Assembly (NCBI RefSeq): GCF_004217615.1
Contig: NZ_SHLD01000001.1
Coordinates: 5,332,001 to 5,396,000, forward strand
Source: Micromonospora kangleipakensis
GTDB lineage: Bacteria; Actinomycetota; Actinomycetes; Mycobacteriales; Micromonosporaceae
Direction of reading: 5' to 3'
Length of the DNA stretch: 64,000 nucleotides
Shown: in pieces, positions 54,013 to 62,440 of the stretch
Position numbering within the stretch: the first letter of the stretch is position 1
Layout: each line of letters starts with the position of its first letter
The notes under the pieces: generated by a model
Seen by the model: only the letters and a program-made list of their open reading frames with translations
Told to the model about the DNA's origin: nothing
The model's database searches: none
Translations under genes and position numbers: made by a program

Positions 54013-55830
54013 TCAGGCGGCCAGCGCCGCGTACCGGCCGGCGCGGTCGAGCAGGCTCTGGTGGGTGCCGGACTCGACGATCCGGCCGTGGTCGATCACC
54101 GCGATCTGGTCGGCGTCGCGGACGGTGGAGAGCCGGTGCGCGATCGTCACCACCGTGCGGCCCTCGGACAGGGCGTCGAAGGCGCGCTGCACGGCGCGTT
54201 CGGTCTCGGTGTCCAGCGCGCTGGTCGCCTCGTCCAGCACCAGGATGCGGGGGTCGCGCAGCAGCGTCCGGGCGATGGCCAGGCGCTGCTTCTCGCCGCC
54301 GGAGAAGCGGTGGCCGCGGGAGCCGACGACCGTGTCGTACCCGTCGGGGAGGCCGGCGATGAGGTCGTGGATCTGCGCGGCGCGGGCCGCGGCCTCGATC
54401 TCGGCGTCGGTGGCGTCCGGCCGGGCGTACCGCAGGTTCTCCCGCACGGTGGTGTGCAGCAGGTAGGTCTCCTGGCTGACCACGCCCACGACGGCGGCCA
54501 GGTCGGCCAGGCGCAGGTCGCGCAGGTCGACGCCGTCGATGGTGACCCGGCCGGCGGCCGGGTCGTGGAACCGGGTGATCAGCGCGGCGAGGGTGCTCTT
54601 GCCGGAGCCGGTCTCCCCCACCAGCGCCAGGCTGGTGCCGGCCGGGATGTCCAGGCTGACGCCGGCGACGGCGGCGGTGTCGCTGCCCGGGTAGCTGAAG
54701 GTGACGTCCTCGAAGCGCAGGTGGCCGCGCACCCGGGCCGGGTCGACGGCGACCGGCCGGGCCGGGTCGTCGACCTCGACGGGCAGGTCCAGGTATTCGA
54801 AGATCCGGGCGAAGAGCGCCAGCGAGGCGGTCAGCGAGACGCCCACGTTGAGCAGCCCCATCAGCGGCCGGAACAGCCCGCCCTGGAGGGCGGTGAAGGC
54901 GACCAGGGTGCCGATGCTGAGGGTGCCGGCGGTCGCCGGGAGGCCGGCGCTGAGGTAGATGACCGCCGGGATGGCGGCGAAGATGACGCTCATCGCGGCC
55001 ATCCGCCAGCGGCCGGCCAGCTCGGAGCGGAGCTCCAGGTCGACCAGCCGGGCCGAGGAGGCGGTGAACCGCTCGACCAGCTTCGGCCCGGCGCCGAGGG
55101 TCTTGCTGAGCTGCACGCCGCTGATCGACAGCCCCTCCTCGATGGTCACGTTGAGGTCGGCCAGCTCCCGCTGCCGCTGCGCGGTGATCTCGCGGCGCAT
55201 CCGGGCCACCCGGCGGGTCAGCCAGATCGCCGGGGGCAGCACCACCAGGGACACCAGGGACAGCCGCCAGCTCAGCGCCACCATGGCGACGGCGGTGGCG
55301 ACCACCGTGGTCAGGTTGGCCGCGATCGAGGTGGCGGTGGAGGTGACGACGGTCTGCATGCCACCGATGTCGTTGGTGATCCGGGACTGCACCTCGCCGG
55401 TGCGGGTGCGGGTGAAGAAGGCGATTGACTGGCGGTGCAGGTGTGCGAAGACGTCGGCGCGCAGCCGGTGCATCACCTCCTGCCCGACCCGGGTCGAGAT
55501 CCAGGTCTGCACGACGCCGAGCACCGAGGTCACCGCCGCGACGGCGACCATGCCGAGGACCAGCCAGACCAGCAGGGTCAGGTCGCGCTCCGGCAGGGCC
55601 CGGTCGATCACGGTACGGAGCAGGAACGGCGACGCCATCGCGATGACGGACGACGCCACGATGATCGCCACGACGACGGCCAGCGGCCGGCGGTGGGCGG
55701 CGAAGAGCCGGCCGACCCGGCGCAGCGACACCTGCCGGGCCTGCGCCTTCTCGGCGGCGCTGACGGTGTGGGGGCCGCCACCGCGGCCTGCACGGGGTGC
55801 TTCCAAGGGACGCTCACTTCCTGTCGACAT
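54013..55830 (-). CDS. ABC exporter, fused permease and ATPase (MsbA/MDR type)
   Basis: 605 aa. Six transmembrane helices occupy residues about 45-330. The ATPase has Walker A GETGSGKST at about 405, the signature FSGGEKQR, Walker B ILVLDEATSALD and the switch AHRLSTV. It forms a homo- or heterodimer exporting lipids or drugs. No second half-transporter is adjacent, so a homodimer is likely. It is divergent from a MarR gene, and a perfect 17-bp palindrome 8 bases before the start codon should put it under that repressor. Confidence 0.92.
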   Translation of the reverse strand: MSTGSERPLEAPRAGRGGGPHTVSAAEKAQARQVSLRRVGRLFAAHRRPLAVVVAIIVASSVIAMASPFLLRTVIDRALPERDLTLLVWLVLGMVAVAAVTSVLGVVQTWISTRVGQEVMHRLRADVFAHLHRQSIAFFTRTRTGEVQSRITNDIGGMQTVVTSTATSIAANLTTVVATAVAMVALSWRLSLVSLVVLPPAIWLTRRVARMRREITAQRQRELADLNVTIEEGLSISGVQLSKTLGAGPKLVERFTASSARLVDLELRSELAGRWRMAAMSVIFAAIPAVIYLSAGLPATAGTLSIGTLVAFTALQGGLFRPLMGLLNVGVSLTASLALFARIFEYLDLPVEVDDPARPVAVDPARVRGHLRFEDVTFSYPGSDTAAVAGVSLDIPAGTSLALVGETGSGKSTLAALITRFHDPAAGRVTIDGVDLRDLRLADLAAVVGVVSQETYLLHTTVRENLRYARPDATDAEIEAAARAAQIHDLIAGLPDGYDTVVGSRGHRFSGGEKQRLAIARTLLRDPRILVLDEATSALDTETERAVQRAFDALSEGRTVVTIAHRLSTVRDADQIAVIDHGRIVESGTHQSLLDRAGRYAALAA

Positions 55831-55838
55831 GCGGAGGT

Positions 55839-55855
55839 TACCTCATCATGAGGTA
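55839..55855. promoter_or_regulatory. perfect MarR-type operator between ABC exporter and MarR genes
   Basis: TACCTCATCATGAGGTA has perfect 8-bp arms around one central base. It lies between the two divergent starts, 18 bases from the MarR -10 box and 8 bases from the ABC start codon. Confidence 0.65.
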
Positions 55856-55872
55856 TCAACAGGAAGAGCTGC

Positions 55873-55878
55873 TACGGT
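55873..55878 (+). promoter_or_regulatory. leaderless -10 box before the MarR gene
   Basis: TACGGT ends exactly 6 bases before GTG 55885, with no ribosome-binding site in between. Confidence 0.45.
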
Positions 55879-55884
55879 ATTCCG

Positions 55885-56301
55885 GTGACCGGGGACGACG
55901 AGGAGAGCCTGGCCGAGCTGTTCTGGGCGGTGGCCCGCCGGCTGCGCCACCAGTCCCGCCGCACCCTCGAACCGTGGGAGATCAACCCCGGCCACGCCCG
56001 GGCCCTGGCCGTGCTGCTGCGGCACGGCCCGCTGCGGCTGAGCACGCTCGCCGAGCACCTGCACATCGCCCCGCGCTCGACCACCGAGGTGGTCGACGGG
56101 CTCGAGGAACGCGGCCTCGTCGAGCGCCGGCCCGACCCCGACGACCGGCGCGCCACCCTGGTCGCGCCGACCGCCGAGGGCACCCGGGTCGGCACCGCCA
56201 TCCGCGCGGCCCGGGACGCCGAGGCGGACCGCTTCTTCGGCGACCTCGGCGCGGCCGACCGGGCCGACCTGGCCCGCATCCTGCGTACGCTGCGCGACTG
56301 A
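55885..56301 (+). CDS. MarR-family transcriptional regulator
   Basis: 138 aa. The winged helix includes LRLSTLAEHLHIAPRSTTEVVDGLEERGLVERRPDPDDRRATLV, the DxRA wing being diagnostic for MarR. Dimerisation helices are at both ends. It probably represses the divergent ABC exporter and itself by binding the palindrome at 55839-55855, releasing when a drug or lipid ligand is present. The GTG start at 55885 is inferred from the leaderless -10 box 6 bases upstream. Confidence 0.9.
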   Translation: MTGDDEESLAELFWAVARRLRHQSRRTLEPWEINPGHARALAVLLRHGPLRLSTLAEHLHIAPRSTTEVVDGLEERGLVERRPDPDDRRATLVAPTAEGTRVGTAIRAARDAEADRFFGDLGAADRADLARILRTLRD

Positions 56302-56320
56302 CCGCCCTCCCCCACCCCCG

Positions 56321-57274
56321 TCAGGCGTCACGACGACGGCTGGCGAGGATCGCGAGGATCTCCCGACGTACCTCGTCGGTTTCATGCACCAGCCGGCGGT
56401 GCGCGAACCGCACCACCAGGATGCCGAGCGTGGCCAACAGCGCGTCCCGCCTCAGGTCGATCTCGCGCTGTCGACGATCGCCGTGCGTGGTGGCGCCGTC
56501 GAGCTCGATGTCGACCCGCTCGCGTTCCGCGTAGAGGTCGAGGTAGATGGTGCGTCGCCGGGCTTGGATCCGTACCTGCCGCCGAAAGGCGGGCATGTCT
56601 GGGCCGGTGAAGACATGGTCGTGCCCCCAGATCTCCAGTGGGCTGCGGCAGCCGGCGGTGAGCCTCGCGAGCAGCGTCCGCAACTCGGCCCGGCCGGTCA
56701 GCTTCGGCACGGTCCCGAGGGCCGCGTCGACCCGCTCGGGCGTGGTCAGCCGCTCGTTGACCGCCCGGATCAGCGGGGCGGGGCGATCGATTGGCGGCAA
56801 CAGCGGCCACGCGTCCACCAGTGCGCGTTCCAACCGTACGACCGGGAGGCCGCGACGGGTGATCGCGTGCGGCGGCTCGGCCGTGAAACCCTGGCGGTGG
56901 TGCACCACGAGATGGGGCCGGGTGCGGAGACCGGAGTCGGCCGGCACGTCCAGGTGCACCGGCTCGCCTGGGGGTTGCCCGCGCAGATCCCACAGGTCGA
57001 GGGCGGTGAGGCTGCTCAGCGCACCCCTCCCGTCCGCATAGGCGAGCACGGCGCGCCGAGCCAGCTCGGGACTCAGGCGGGCGAGGAGGGGAAGGTCGGC
57101 GTGCGGCCGGGGCGGGACCAGGCGGGTGTGGACGTACACCTCCGGCAGCACGCGGAGCAGCCGGCCGGCGTGGCAGGCGGCCCGCAGCGTCGACTCCGGC
57201 ACGACCTGGACGGCCAGCCCCCGGGTCACCAGCCTGCCACCGTGGTCCACCAGCAACTGGAGCACACCGTTCAC
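56321..57274 (-). CDS. AbiEi-like winged-helix protein with DUF559/Vsr-type C-terminal domain
   Basis: 317 aa. Residues 1-60 resemble the winged helix of AbiEi-type antitoxins (LLVDHGGRLVTRGLAVQVVPESTLRAACHAGRLLRVLPEVYV). The last 110 residues are a DUF559/Vsr-like nuclease domain (IYLDLYAERERVDIELDGATTHGDRRQREIDLRRDALLATLGILVVRF) keeping the acidic ELDG site. Such proteins are common and single-copy in actinobacteria, with no proven role, and no AbiEii toxin gene is adjacent. The start is uncertain: GTG 57274 and GTG 57289 are both possible, without clear ribosome-binding sites. Confidence 0.72.
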   Translation of the reverse strand: MNGVLQLLVDHGGRLVTRGLAVQVVPESTLRAACHAGRLLRVLPEVYVHTRLVPPRPHADLPLLARLSPELARRAVLAYADGRGALSSLTALDLWDLRGQPPGEPVHLDVPADSGLRTRPHLVVHHRQGFTAEPPHAITRRGLPVVRLERALVDAWPLLPPIDRPAPLIRAVNERLTTPERVDAALGTVPKLTGRAELRTLLARLTAGCRSPLEIWGHDHVFTGPDMPAFRRQVRIQARRRTIYLDLYAERERVDIELDGATTHGDRRQREIDLRRDALLATLGILVVRFAHRRLVHETDEVRREILAILASRRRDA

Positions 57275-57535
57275 GCCGCAGACCGTCACCCGCGCCGGAC
57301 CAGTTGGGCAACGTGGCCGCCCGCTCCTGTGGAGGGCCGCGCCCCCTGTGGACACGCCCCGCCGTCCAGCTCGGTCTGCTACGGGGCATACAAGATCCTC
57401 TGACGTCGCCGGTGCTTCAACCCGGCGTGTCACGACCCTGGAGTGCAGACGATCATGGAGCGGCCTTTGACCGTCGCGCGTGGGTTGGTGCAGAGCAAGG
57501 GGGCGGCGCGGGAGGGGCGGCGCAGGAGGGATAGA

Positions 57536-57560
57536 GGGGGCGGGGCGGGGGCGGGGTGGG
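57536..57560 (+). other. G-quadruplex-prone run next to the TetR stop codon
   Basis: Five G-runs (5, 4, 5, 4 and 3 G) separated by single bases stand immediately beside the TetR stop codon. Any four could fold as a quadruplex on the plus strand. The rest of 57275-57535 holds only a G/A-rich tract and no gene. Confidence 0.5.
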
Positions 57561-58190
57561 TTAGCGGAGGCTGGCGGCGATGGCGTCGACGAGCAGCGCG
57601 CCGACGGTCCGCGTCAGGATGGCCCGGGCCGCCTCGACGTCCAGCCCCATCGCGTCGCGCATCATCGACCAGGCCGCCCAGGTGCTCGCCACGGTCAGCG
57701 CGTCGAGCAGCCGCTCGCGCCCCTCCCCCACCTGCGTCAGCTCCGGGCCGAAGACCAGCTCGAGCTCGCCGCGCGCCCGGGCGATGGCGCCCCCACGGTT
57801 GCGCCGCAACTGCGGCGAGAACGGCTCGCGCAGCGCCGCGGCGCGGGCCGTGGGCGCCAGCACCTCCAGCATCTCGACGCGCTGGGCGCAGAACTCGGCG
57901 ATCCGCCGGCCGAGCGGCCACTCCGGCGGAATCGGGCGGAACTGCGCCTCCTGTCGCTCCCGGACCCGCTGCCCGGTCGCGGCGTACAGGGTCTCCATGT
58001 CCTTGAAGTTGGTCCACAGGGTGCGCAGCGACACCCCCGCGCGTTCGGCGATGCGCTCCCCGGTGGGCTTGAGGTCCCCCTCGTCGATCAGCGCCAGGTG
58101 CGCCTCGACGATGGCGCCGCGGGTGCGCTCCGCGCGCGCGGCCCGCCCGTCCATCCGGGCTGCCGGCGCGTCGGCGTCCACGTCGATCAT
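57561..58190 (-). CDS. TetR-family transcriptional regulator
   Basis: 209 aa. The N-terminal helix-turn-helix reads RTRGAIVEAHLALIDEGDLKPTGERIAERAGVSLRTLWTNFKDMETLYAA, and the C-terminal 140 residues are the ligand-binding helices. An AGGGG ribosome-binding site precedes ATG 58190. It lies on the same strand as the branched-chain transporter operon, 174 bases after livK, and is separated from it by a near-perfect 44-bp palindrome. It is the likely controller of that operon through the TTACAC/GTGTAA site at 63335, but its own upstream region shows no copy of that site. Confidence 0.88.
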   Translation of the reverse strand: MIDVDADAPAARMDGRAARAERTRGAIVEAHLALIDEGDLKPTGERIAERAGVSLRTLWTNFKDMETLYAATGQRVRERQEAQFRPIPPEWPLGRRIAEFCAQRVEMLEVLAPTARAAALREPFSPQLRRNRGGAIARARGELELVFGPELTQVGEGRERLLDALTVASTWAAWSMMRDAMGLDVEAARAILTRTVGALLVDAIAASLR

Positions 58191-58284
58191 GTGACGGTCC
58201 CCTGTCGGTACGGCCGGCGGTGCCGGAGGAAGCTGAACCGAAAGCGTAACGACGCCCGCCGTGCCCCGGAACCAGCCGCGATCC

Positions 58285-58328
58285 GCCGGTACCGGGCCGC
58301 CACGGCGCCGTGGCGGCCCGGTGCCGGC
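58285..58328 (-). terminator. near-perfect 44-bp palindrome after the livK-like gene
   Basis: The inner 32 bp, 58291-58322, are a perfect palindrome (ACCGGGCCGCCACGGC and its complement), and five more pairs extend it after one mismatch. It forms a long GC-rich hairpin 37 bases past the stop codon and probably ends the transporter transcript. Confidence 0.65.
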
Positions 58329-58364
58329 CGGCCCGCCGACCCGGTGGCCGGCGGTCACGCCGGG

Positions 58365-59636
58365 TCAGGTCGTCGGGATCGCGTCCGCCGGCGGCGCGGT
58401 CGGCGTCCCGCTGAACTCCTTGACCTCGCCGTCACCGTCGTCGGTGGTCCAGGTCGGACCGAAGTAGCTCTGCACGCCGCCCGTGACCTTGTTCATCCGG
58501 ACGCCGCTGTAGCCGGCGTGCACGTCCGCGCTGTACCGGAACGGGGTGAGGCCCGGCCCGGTGAAGCCGCCCTTGCGCACCGCCTCGACCAGCTTCTCGC
58601 GAGTGAGGTCCTTGCCGGCCGTCAGCAGCGCCTGCACGAAGGTGTACGCCATCGAGTAGCCGTAGACGGCGTTGCCGTCGATCGGGTTGGCCGCGTTGTA
58701 CTGCTGGTGGATCTTCGTGAACGCCTGGATCCACGGGTCGGCCGGGTCGTTCGACATCGGCAGGTAGTTGTCGGCGATCAACCCTTCCAGGATCACCTTC
58801 TTGTCGCCGAGCTGCTTGGCGAGCGTGGTGTAGTCCGCGCCCACGTTGGAGACCACCCACTGCGCCTTGAATCCCTGGCCGGCGGCCTGGCCCATGGCCA
58901 GGGCGGTGAAGCCGGGGATGCTCGCCGAGATCACCACCTGGCAACCGGCCGCCTTCAGCGCCCCGATCGCCGGGCCGACCTGCTGGTTGGTGGTGGTGTA
59001 CGTCTGCTTGGCCGCCACCGGTCCGAGGACCTTCTCGACCCCGACGAGGGAGTCGCGGCCGAAGTCGTCGTTCTGCCCGAAGTGGCAGACCTTCGCACCG
59101 GGGAACTGCTGCTTCACGAAGGTGGCCAGGATCTTGCCCTCCACCGTGTAGTCGGGTTGCCAGCCGAAGGTGGTCGGGTACTTGTCGGGCTGGTTCCAGT
59201 TCCGGCTGCCGGAGGAGACGAAGAGGTCGGGCACCTTCTGGGCCTTCACGAACTCCAGCACGTTGGTGTGGGTGGGGGTGCCGAGCCCGCCGAGGAGCGC
59301 GAAGACCTTGTCGTCGAGGACGAGCTTGCGGACCACGTTGTCGGTGTTCGCGGGGTTGTAGCCGTCGTCCATCACCTTGTAGACGATCTTCCGGCCGTTG
59401 ACCCCGCCCTTGCTGTTGACGTGCTCGAAGTAAGCCTTGGTGGCGGCGGAGATCCGGGAGTAGCCGGGGGCGGCGGGGCCGGTGAGCGGCTGGTGGGTGC
59501 CGATCACCACCTCGGTGTCGGTGACGCCCGGGACGTTCTCGGCGGCCTGCTGCTCGTCGTTGGCACAGGCCGAAGCGCCGACCAGCAGCGCGAGGCCGGC
59601 GGCGGCCGCGAGTACGCGGCGTGCGGTGGGATGCAT
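58365..59636 (-). CDS. ABC transporter substrate-binding lipoprotein (LivK/branched-chain type)
   Basis: 423 aa. A lipoprotein signal peptide ends in the lipobox LVGASAC, so the protein is tethered outside the membrane. The mature part is a two-lobe receptor of the Peripla_BP_6 type (VVIGTHQPLTGPAAPGYSRISAATKAYFEHVNSKGGVNGRKI). Family ligands include branched-chain amino acids, amides, urea and aromatic acids, and this one cannot be fixed from sequence. It is the last of five genes of an importer operon, 53 bases after livM. Confidence 0.9.
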   Translation of the reverse strand: MHPTARRVLAAAAGLALLVGASACANDEQQAAENVPGVTDTEVVIGTHQPLTGPAAPGYSRISAATKAYFEHVNSKGGVNGRKIVYKVMDDGYNPANTDNVVRKLVLDDKVFALLGGLGTPTHTNVLEFVKAQKVPDLFVSSGSRNWNQPDKYPTTFGWQPDYTVEGKILATFVKQQFPGAKVCHFGQNDDFGRDSLVGVEKVLGPVAAKQTYTTTNQQVGPAIGALKAAGCQVVISASIPGFTALAMGQAAGQGFKAQWVVSNVGADYTTLAKQLGDKKVILEGLIADNYLPMSNDPADPWIQAFTKIHQQYNAANPIDGNAVYGYSMAYTFVQALLTAGKDLTREKLVEAVRKGGFTGPGLTPFRYSADVHAGYSGVRMNKVTGGVQSYFGPTWTTDDGDGEVKEFSGTPTAPPADAIPTT

Positions 59637-59689
59637 GGTTCTCCATTCCGGTGCGACGGGGGCGAACGGGTGGGTGGAACCGGGGTGGG

Positions 59690-60820
59690 TCAGCGGCGCG
59701 CGGCCCGGCGACGTGCCCTGAGACGTGCGGTGAGCGCGCGGGCGGCGCCGTGGAGGCCGCCCGGGGCTGCGAGCATGACGACGATGAGGATCAGACCGAA
59801 CACGGCGAGGGCGAGGTTGCCCTCCAGCCGCTGGGCCAGGCCCGACGGCAGGGTGAAGGTCTCGGTGATGAGGCTCGGCAGGTCCTGCAGCGCCACCAGC
59901 AGGATCGCTCCCCAGACCGCGCCGGCGAGGCTGCCCAGCCCGCCGATCACGATCGCCATCAGCAGGAACAGCGACAGGTCGAGGGAGAACTTGCCCGGCG
60001 CTACGGTCGCGGTGAGCACCGCGTACACGCCACCGCCGAGCCCGGCGCAGGCGGCGCTCACCACGAAGGCGAGCACCTGGTTGCGGGCGACGTGGATGCC
60101 GGCCAGCCGGGCGGCCACCTCGTCGTCGCGGACGGCGCGCAGCGACCGGCCGAACCGACTGCGCACCAGGTTCGCCATCAGCAGCATCGTGAGCAGCGCG
60201 GCGAGCAGCGCGACCCAGGCCAGCCAGCGCTCCGGTTGGAAGTACGCGCCCAGGAACGCCGGCGGCGTCTCCATCGGGAAGCGCAACCCCTGCTCGCCGT
60301 TGAACACGTCGGTGAAGATCGTGGTGATCGCCGGGACCAGGGTCGCGACGGCGAGGGTGACGCCGGCCAGGTACGGACCGCGCAGCCGGGCGGCGGCCAG
60401 CCCGATGACCAGGCCCGCCGCCGCGGTCACCACGACGGCGAGCAGCAGCGACAGCGGCAGGATCCACCGGCCCTGCACCGCCCGTTCGTCGAAGCCCTGC
60501 TGCATCAGGGCGACCGTGTACGCGCCGGTCGCCATCAGCGCCCCGTGCCCGAGGGAGAGCTGGCCGTTGAGCCCGACCAGGACGGTGTAGCCGGCGGTCA
60601 CGCAGAGGAACGCGCAGACCCGGGCGACCTGGAGGTTCTGGTACGGCGCCAACTGGTTGGTCAGCAGCACGACCGCCGTGCCGGCGAGCACCGCCAGGAC
60701 CAGGTGGCGCAGCAGCGTCGACCCGCGCGCCCCGGCGGCGCCGGGCGGGCCGGGCAGCAGCCGGCGCAGCGGCGACGGCCGGGTGGGCCGGGGATCCGGG
60801 GAGACCTCGGTCGCGGTCAC
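59690..60820 (-). CDS. livM: branched-chain amino-acid-type ABC permease LivM
   Basis: 376 aa with about nine to ten membrane helices. The segment LVGLNGQLSLGHGALMATGAYTVAL is the LivM signature, and the loop SRFGRSLRAVRDDEVAARLAGI is the EAA-like region contacting the ATPase. The GTG at 60820 overlaps the livH stop as GTGA. Residues 1-35 are a charged Pro/Arg-rich cytoplasmic tail, longer than usual. Confidence 0.92.
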   Translation of the reverse strand: MTATEVSPDPRPTRPSPLRRLLPGPPGAAGARGSTLLRHLVLAVLAGTAVVLLTNQLAPYQNLQVARVCAFLCVTAGYTVLVGLNGQLSLGHGALMATGAYTVALMQQGFDERAVQGRWILPLSLLLAVVVTAAAGLVIGLAAARLRGPYLAGVTLAVATLVPAITTIFTDVFNGEQGLRFPMETPPAFLGAYFQPERWLAWVALLAALLTMLLMANLVRSRFGRSLRAVRDDEVAARLAGIHVARNQVLAFVVSAACAGLGGGVYAVLTATVAPGKFSLDLSLFLLMAIVIGGLGSLAGAVWGAILLVALQDLPSLITETFTLPSGLAQRLEGNLALAVFGLILIVVMLAAPGGLHGAARALTARLRARRRAARR

Positions 60821-61695
60821 ACGTGCCTCGCTCTCACGCTGGAGAAGAGCCCACCGGGGCGGACCAGCAGGACCGCCAGCAGCAGGACGAGGATGGCCAG
60901 CGGCGTGGTGTCGGGGCCGAGGTAGCCGGTGACGTACGAAAGGATCAGACCGACCAGCAGGCCACCGACCACGGCGCCGGCCGGGCTGTCCAGGCCGCCG
61001 ACCACCGCGGCGGTGAACGCGACGACGAAGACCAGGTCCATCGCGTGCGGGTGCAGCCCCAGCCCGGTGGGAACCACCAGCATGCCGGCGAGGGCGCCGA
61101 CCGCGGCGGCCAGCGCCCAGCCCACCGTCAGCATCCGACCGACGTTGACGCCGAGCAGCCGGGACACCTCGGGCGCGAAGGCGGACGCCCGCATCCGCAG
61201 GCCGATCGGCGTCCGGGTGAAGAGCAGCCCGAGCGACACCACGACCGCCAGGACCGCGCCGAGGACCCACAGGTCGTAAGGGGACATCGCGGCGACCCCG
61301 CCGACGGAGAGCGCGTCGGTGTCGAACGGCGCGGCCGCCGGCCGGTACTCGTTGCCGAAGACCATCCCGAGCACCGCCTGGATCAGCAGCACCAGGCCGA
61401 GGGCGACGATGACGTCGTTGAGCGGGTTGGCGTGACCGACGAAGCGCATCAGCACCCGCTCGACCAGCGCGCCCAACGCGAGGCCGGCGAGGACGGCGGC
61501 GCCGAGGCCGAGCCAGTACGAGCCGGTGACGGAGACGACGGCGTAGCCGACGTAGGCCGTCGCCACCGCCATCGCGCCCTGCGCGAAGTTGACCAGACGG
61601 GCCGCCCGCCAGATGAGCACCAGGGCGAGGGCGAACGCCGCGTAGACGGCGCCGGTGGCGAGTCCGTCGAAGGTGAGGAACAAGAACCGGTCCAA
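60817..61695 (-). CDS. livH: branched-chain amino-acid-type ABC permease LivH
   Basis: 292 aa with about eight membrane helices. The motifs FDGLATGAVYAAFALALVLIWRAARLVNFAQGAMA and RTPIGLRMRASAFAPEVSRLLGVNV mark LivH. The start is TTG 61695, supported by an AGGAAGGA ribosome-binding site 8 bases upstream. No ATG or GTG fits as well. It pairs with LivM to form the channel. Confidence 0.92.
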   Translation of the reverse strand: MDRFLFLTFDGLATGAVYAAFALALVLIWRAARLVNFAQGAMAVATAYVGYAVVSVTGSYWLGLGAAVLAGLALGALVERVLMRFVGHANPLNDVIVALGLVLLIQAVLGMVFGNEYRPAAAPFDTDALSVGGVAAMSPYDLWVLGAVLAVVVSLGLLFTRTPIGLRMRASAFAPEVSRLLGVNVGRMLTVGWALAAAVGALAGMLVVPTGLGLHPHAMDLVFVVAFTAAVVGGLDSPAGAVVGGLLVGLILSYVTGYLGPDTTPLAILVLLLAVLLVRPGGLFSSVRARHV

Positions 61696-61723
61696 GCGCG
61701 GATCCTTCCTGCGTGGCGGGCGG

Positions 61724-62440
61724 TCAGAACCCGAGGTAGGCGTGCCGGAGGGTGGCGTCGTCGCGTAGCTGCGCCGCCGGGGTGGCCATCACGACCCGCC
61801 CGAGGGACATCACCACGCCCTGGTCGGCGACGGAGAGGGCGCTGCGCACGTTCTGCTCGACGAGCAGGACAGTCAGGCCGCCGCTGTCGCAGAGCTGGCG
61901 CAGCAGCGCCATGATCTGCGCGGCCACCCGGGGGGCGAGCCCGAGCGAGGGCTCGTCGAGCAGGAGCAGCCGGGGGCGCGCGATCAGCGCCCGCCCGATG
62001 GCGAGCATCTGCCGTTCCCCGCCGGAGAGCTGGTGGCCGGCGTGCCGCCGGCGCCGGGCCAGCGGCTCGAAGAGCTGGTACACCTCATCCTGCGCCCGGC
62101 GGGCGTCGGCCCGGTCCCGGCGCCACAGGCCGCCGAGGCGCAGGTTCTCCTCGACGGTCAGCTCGGCGACGATGCCACGCCCCTCGGGCACGTGCGCCAG
62201 GCCGCGCCGCACCAGGCGTTCCACCCGTACGCCGCGCAGGTCCGCGCCGTCGTAGCGGACCCGCCCGCCGGTGGGTCGGAGCAGGCCGGAGAGGGTGCGC
62301 AGCAAGGTGGTCTTGCCCGCGCCGTTGGCGCCGAGCAGGGCGGCGACGGTCCCGGCGGGCACGCTGAGCGTGACGTCGCGCAGCACCGGGACCGGGCCGT
62401 AGCCGGAGCTGAGTGCCTCCACCTCCAGCAGGGCGCTCAC
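61724..62440 (-). CDS. livF: branched-chain amino-acid-type ABC ATPase LivF
   Basis: 238 aa. Walker A GANGAGKTT (37-45), signature LSGGERQ, Walker B LLLLDEPSLGLAP and the LVEQNVRSALSVAD segment after it are all intact. The family is LivF by the SLGLAP phrase and by length. The GTG at 62440 overlaps the livG stop as GTGA. It is the ATPase that pairs with LivG. Confidence 0.93.
   Translation of the reverse strand: MSALLEVEALSSGYGPVPVLRDVTLSVPAGTVAALLGANGAGKTTLLRTLSGLLRPTGGRVRYDGADLRGVRVERLVRRGLAHVPEGRGIVAELTVEENLRLGGLWRRDRADARRAQDEVYQLFEPLARRRRHAGHQLSGGERQMLAIGRALIARPRLLLLDEPSLGLAPRVAAQIMALLRQLCDSGGLTVLLVEQNVRSALSVADQGVVMSLGRVVMATPAAQLRDDATLRHAYLGF

Noticed and set aside
56785..57400. TGTGGA repeats near 57330-57355 as DnaA boxes or an origin
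   Set aside because: Only two partial matches to TGTGGATAA are seen and there is no dnaA or dnaN gene or AT-rich unwinding region.
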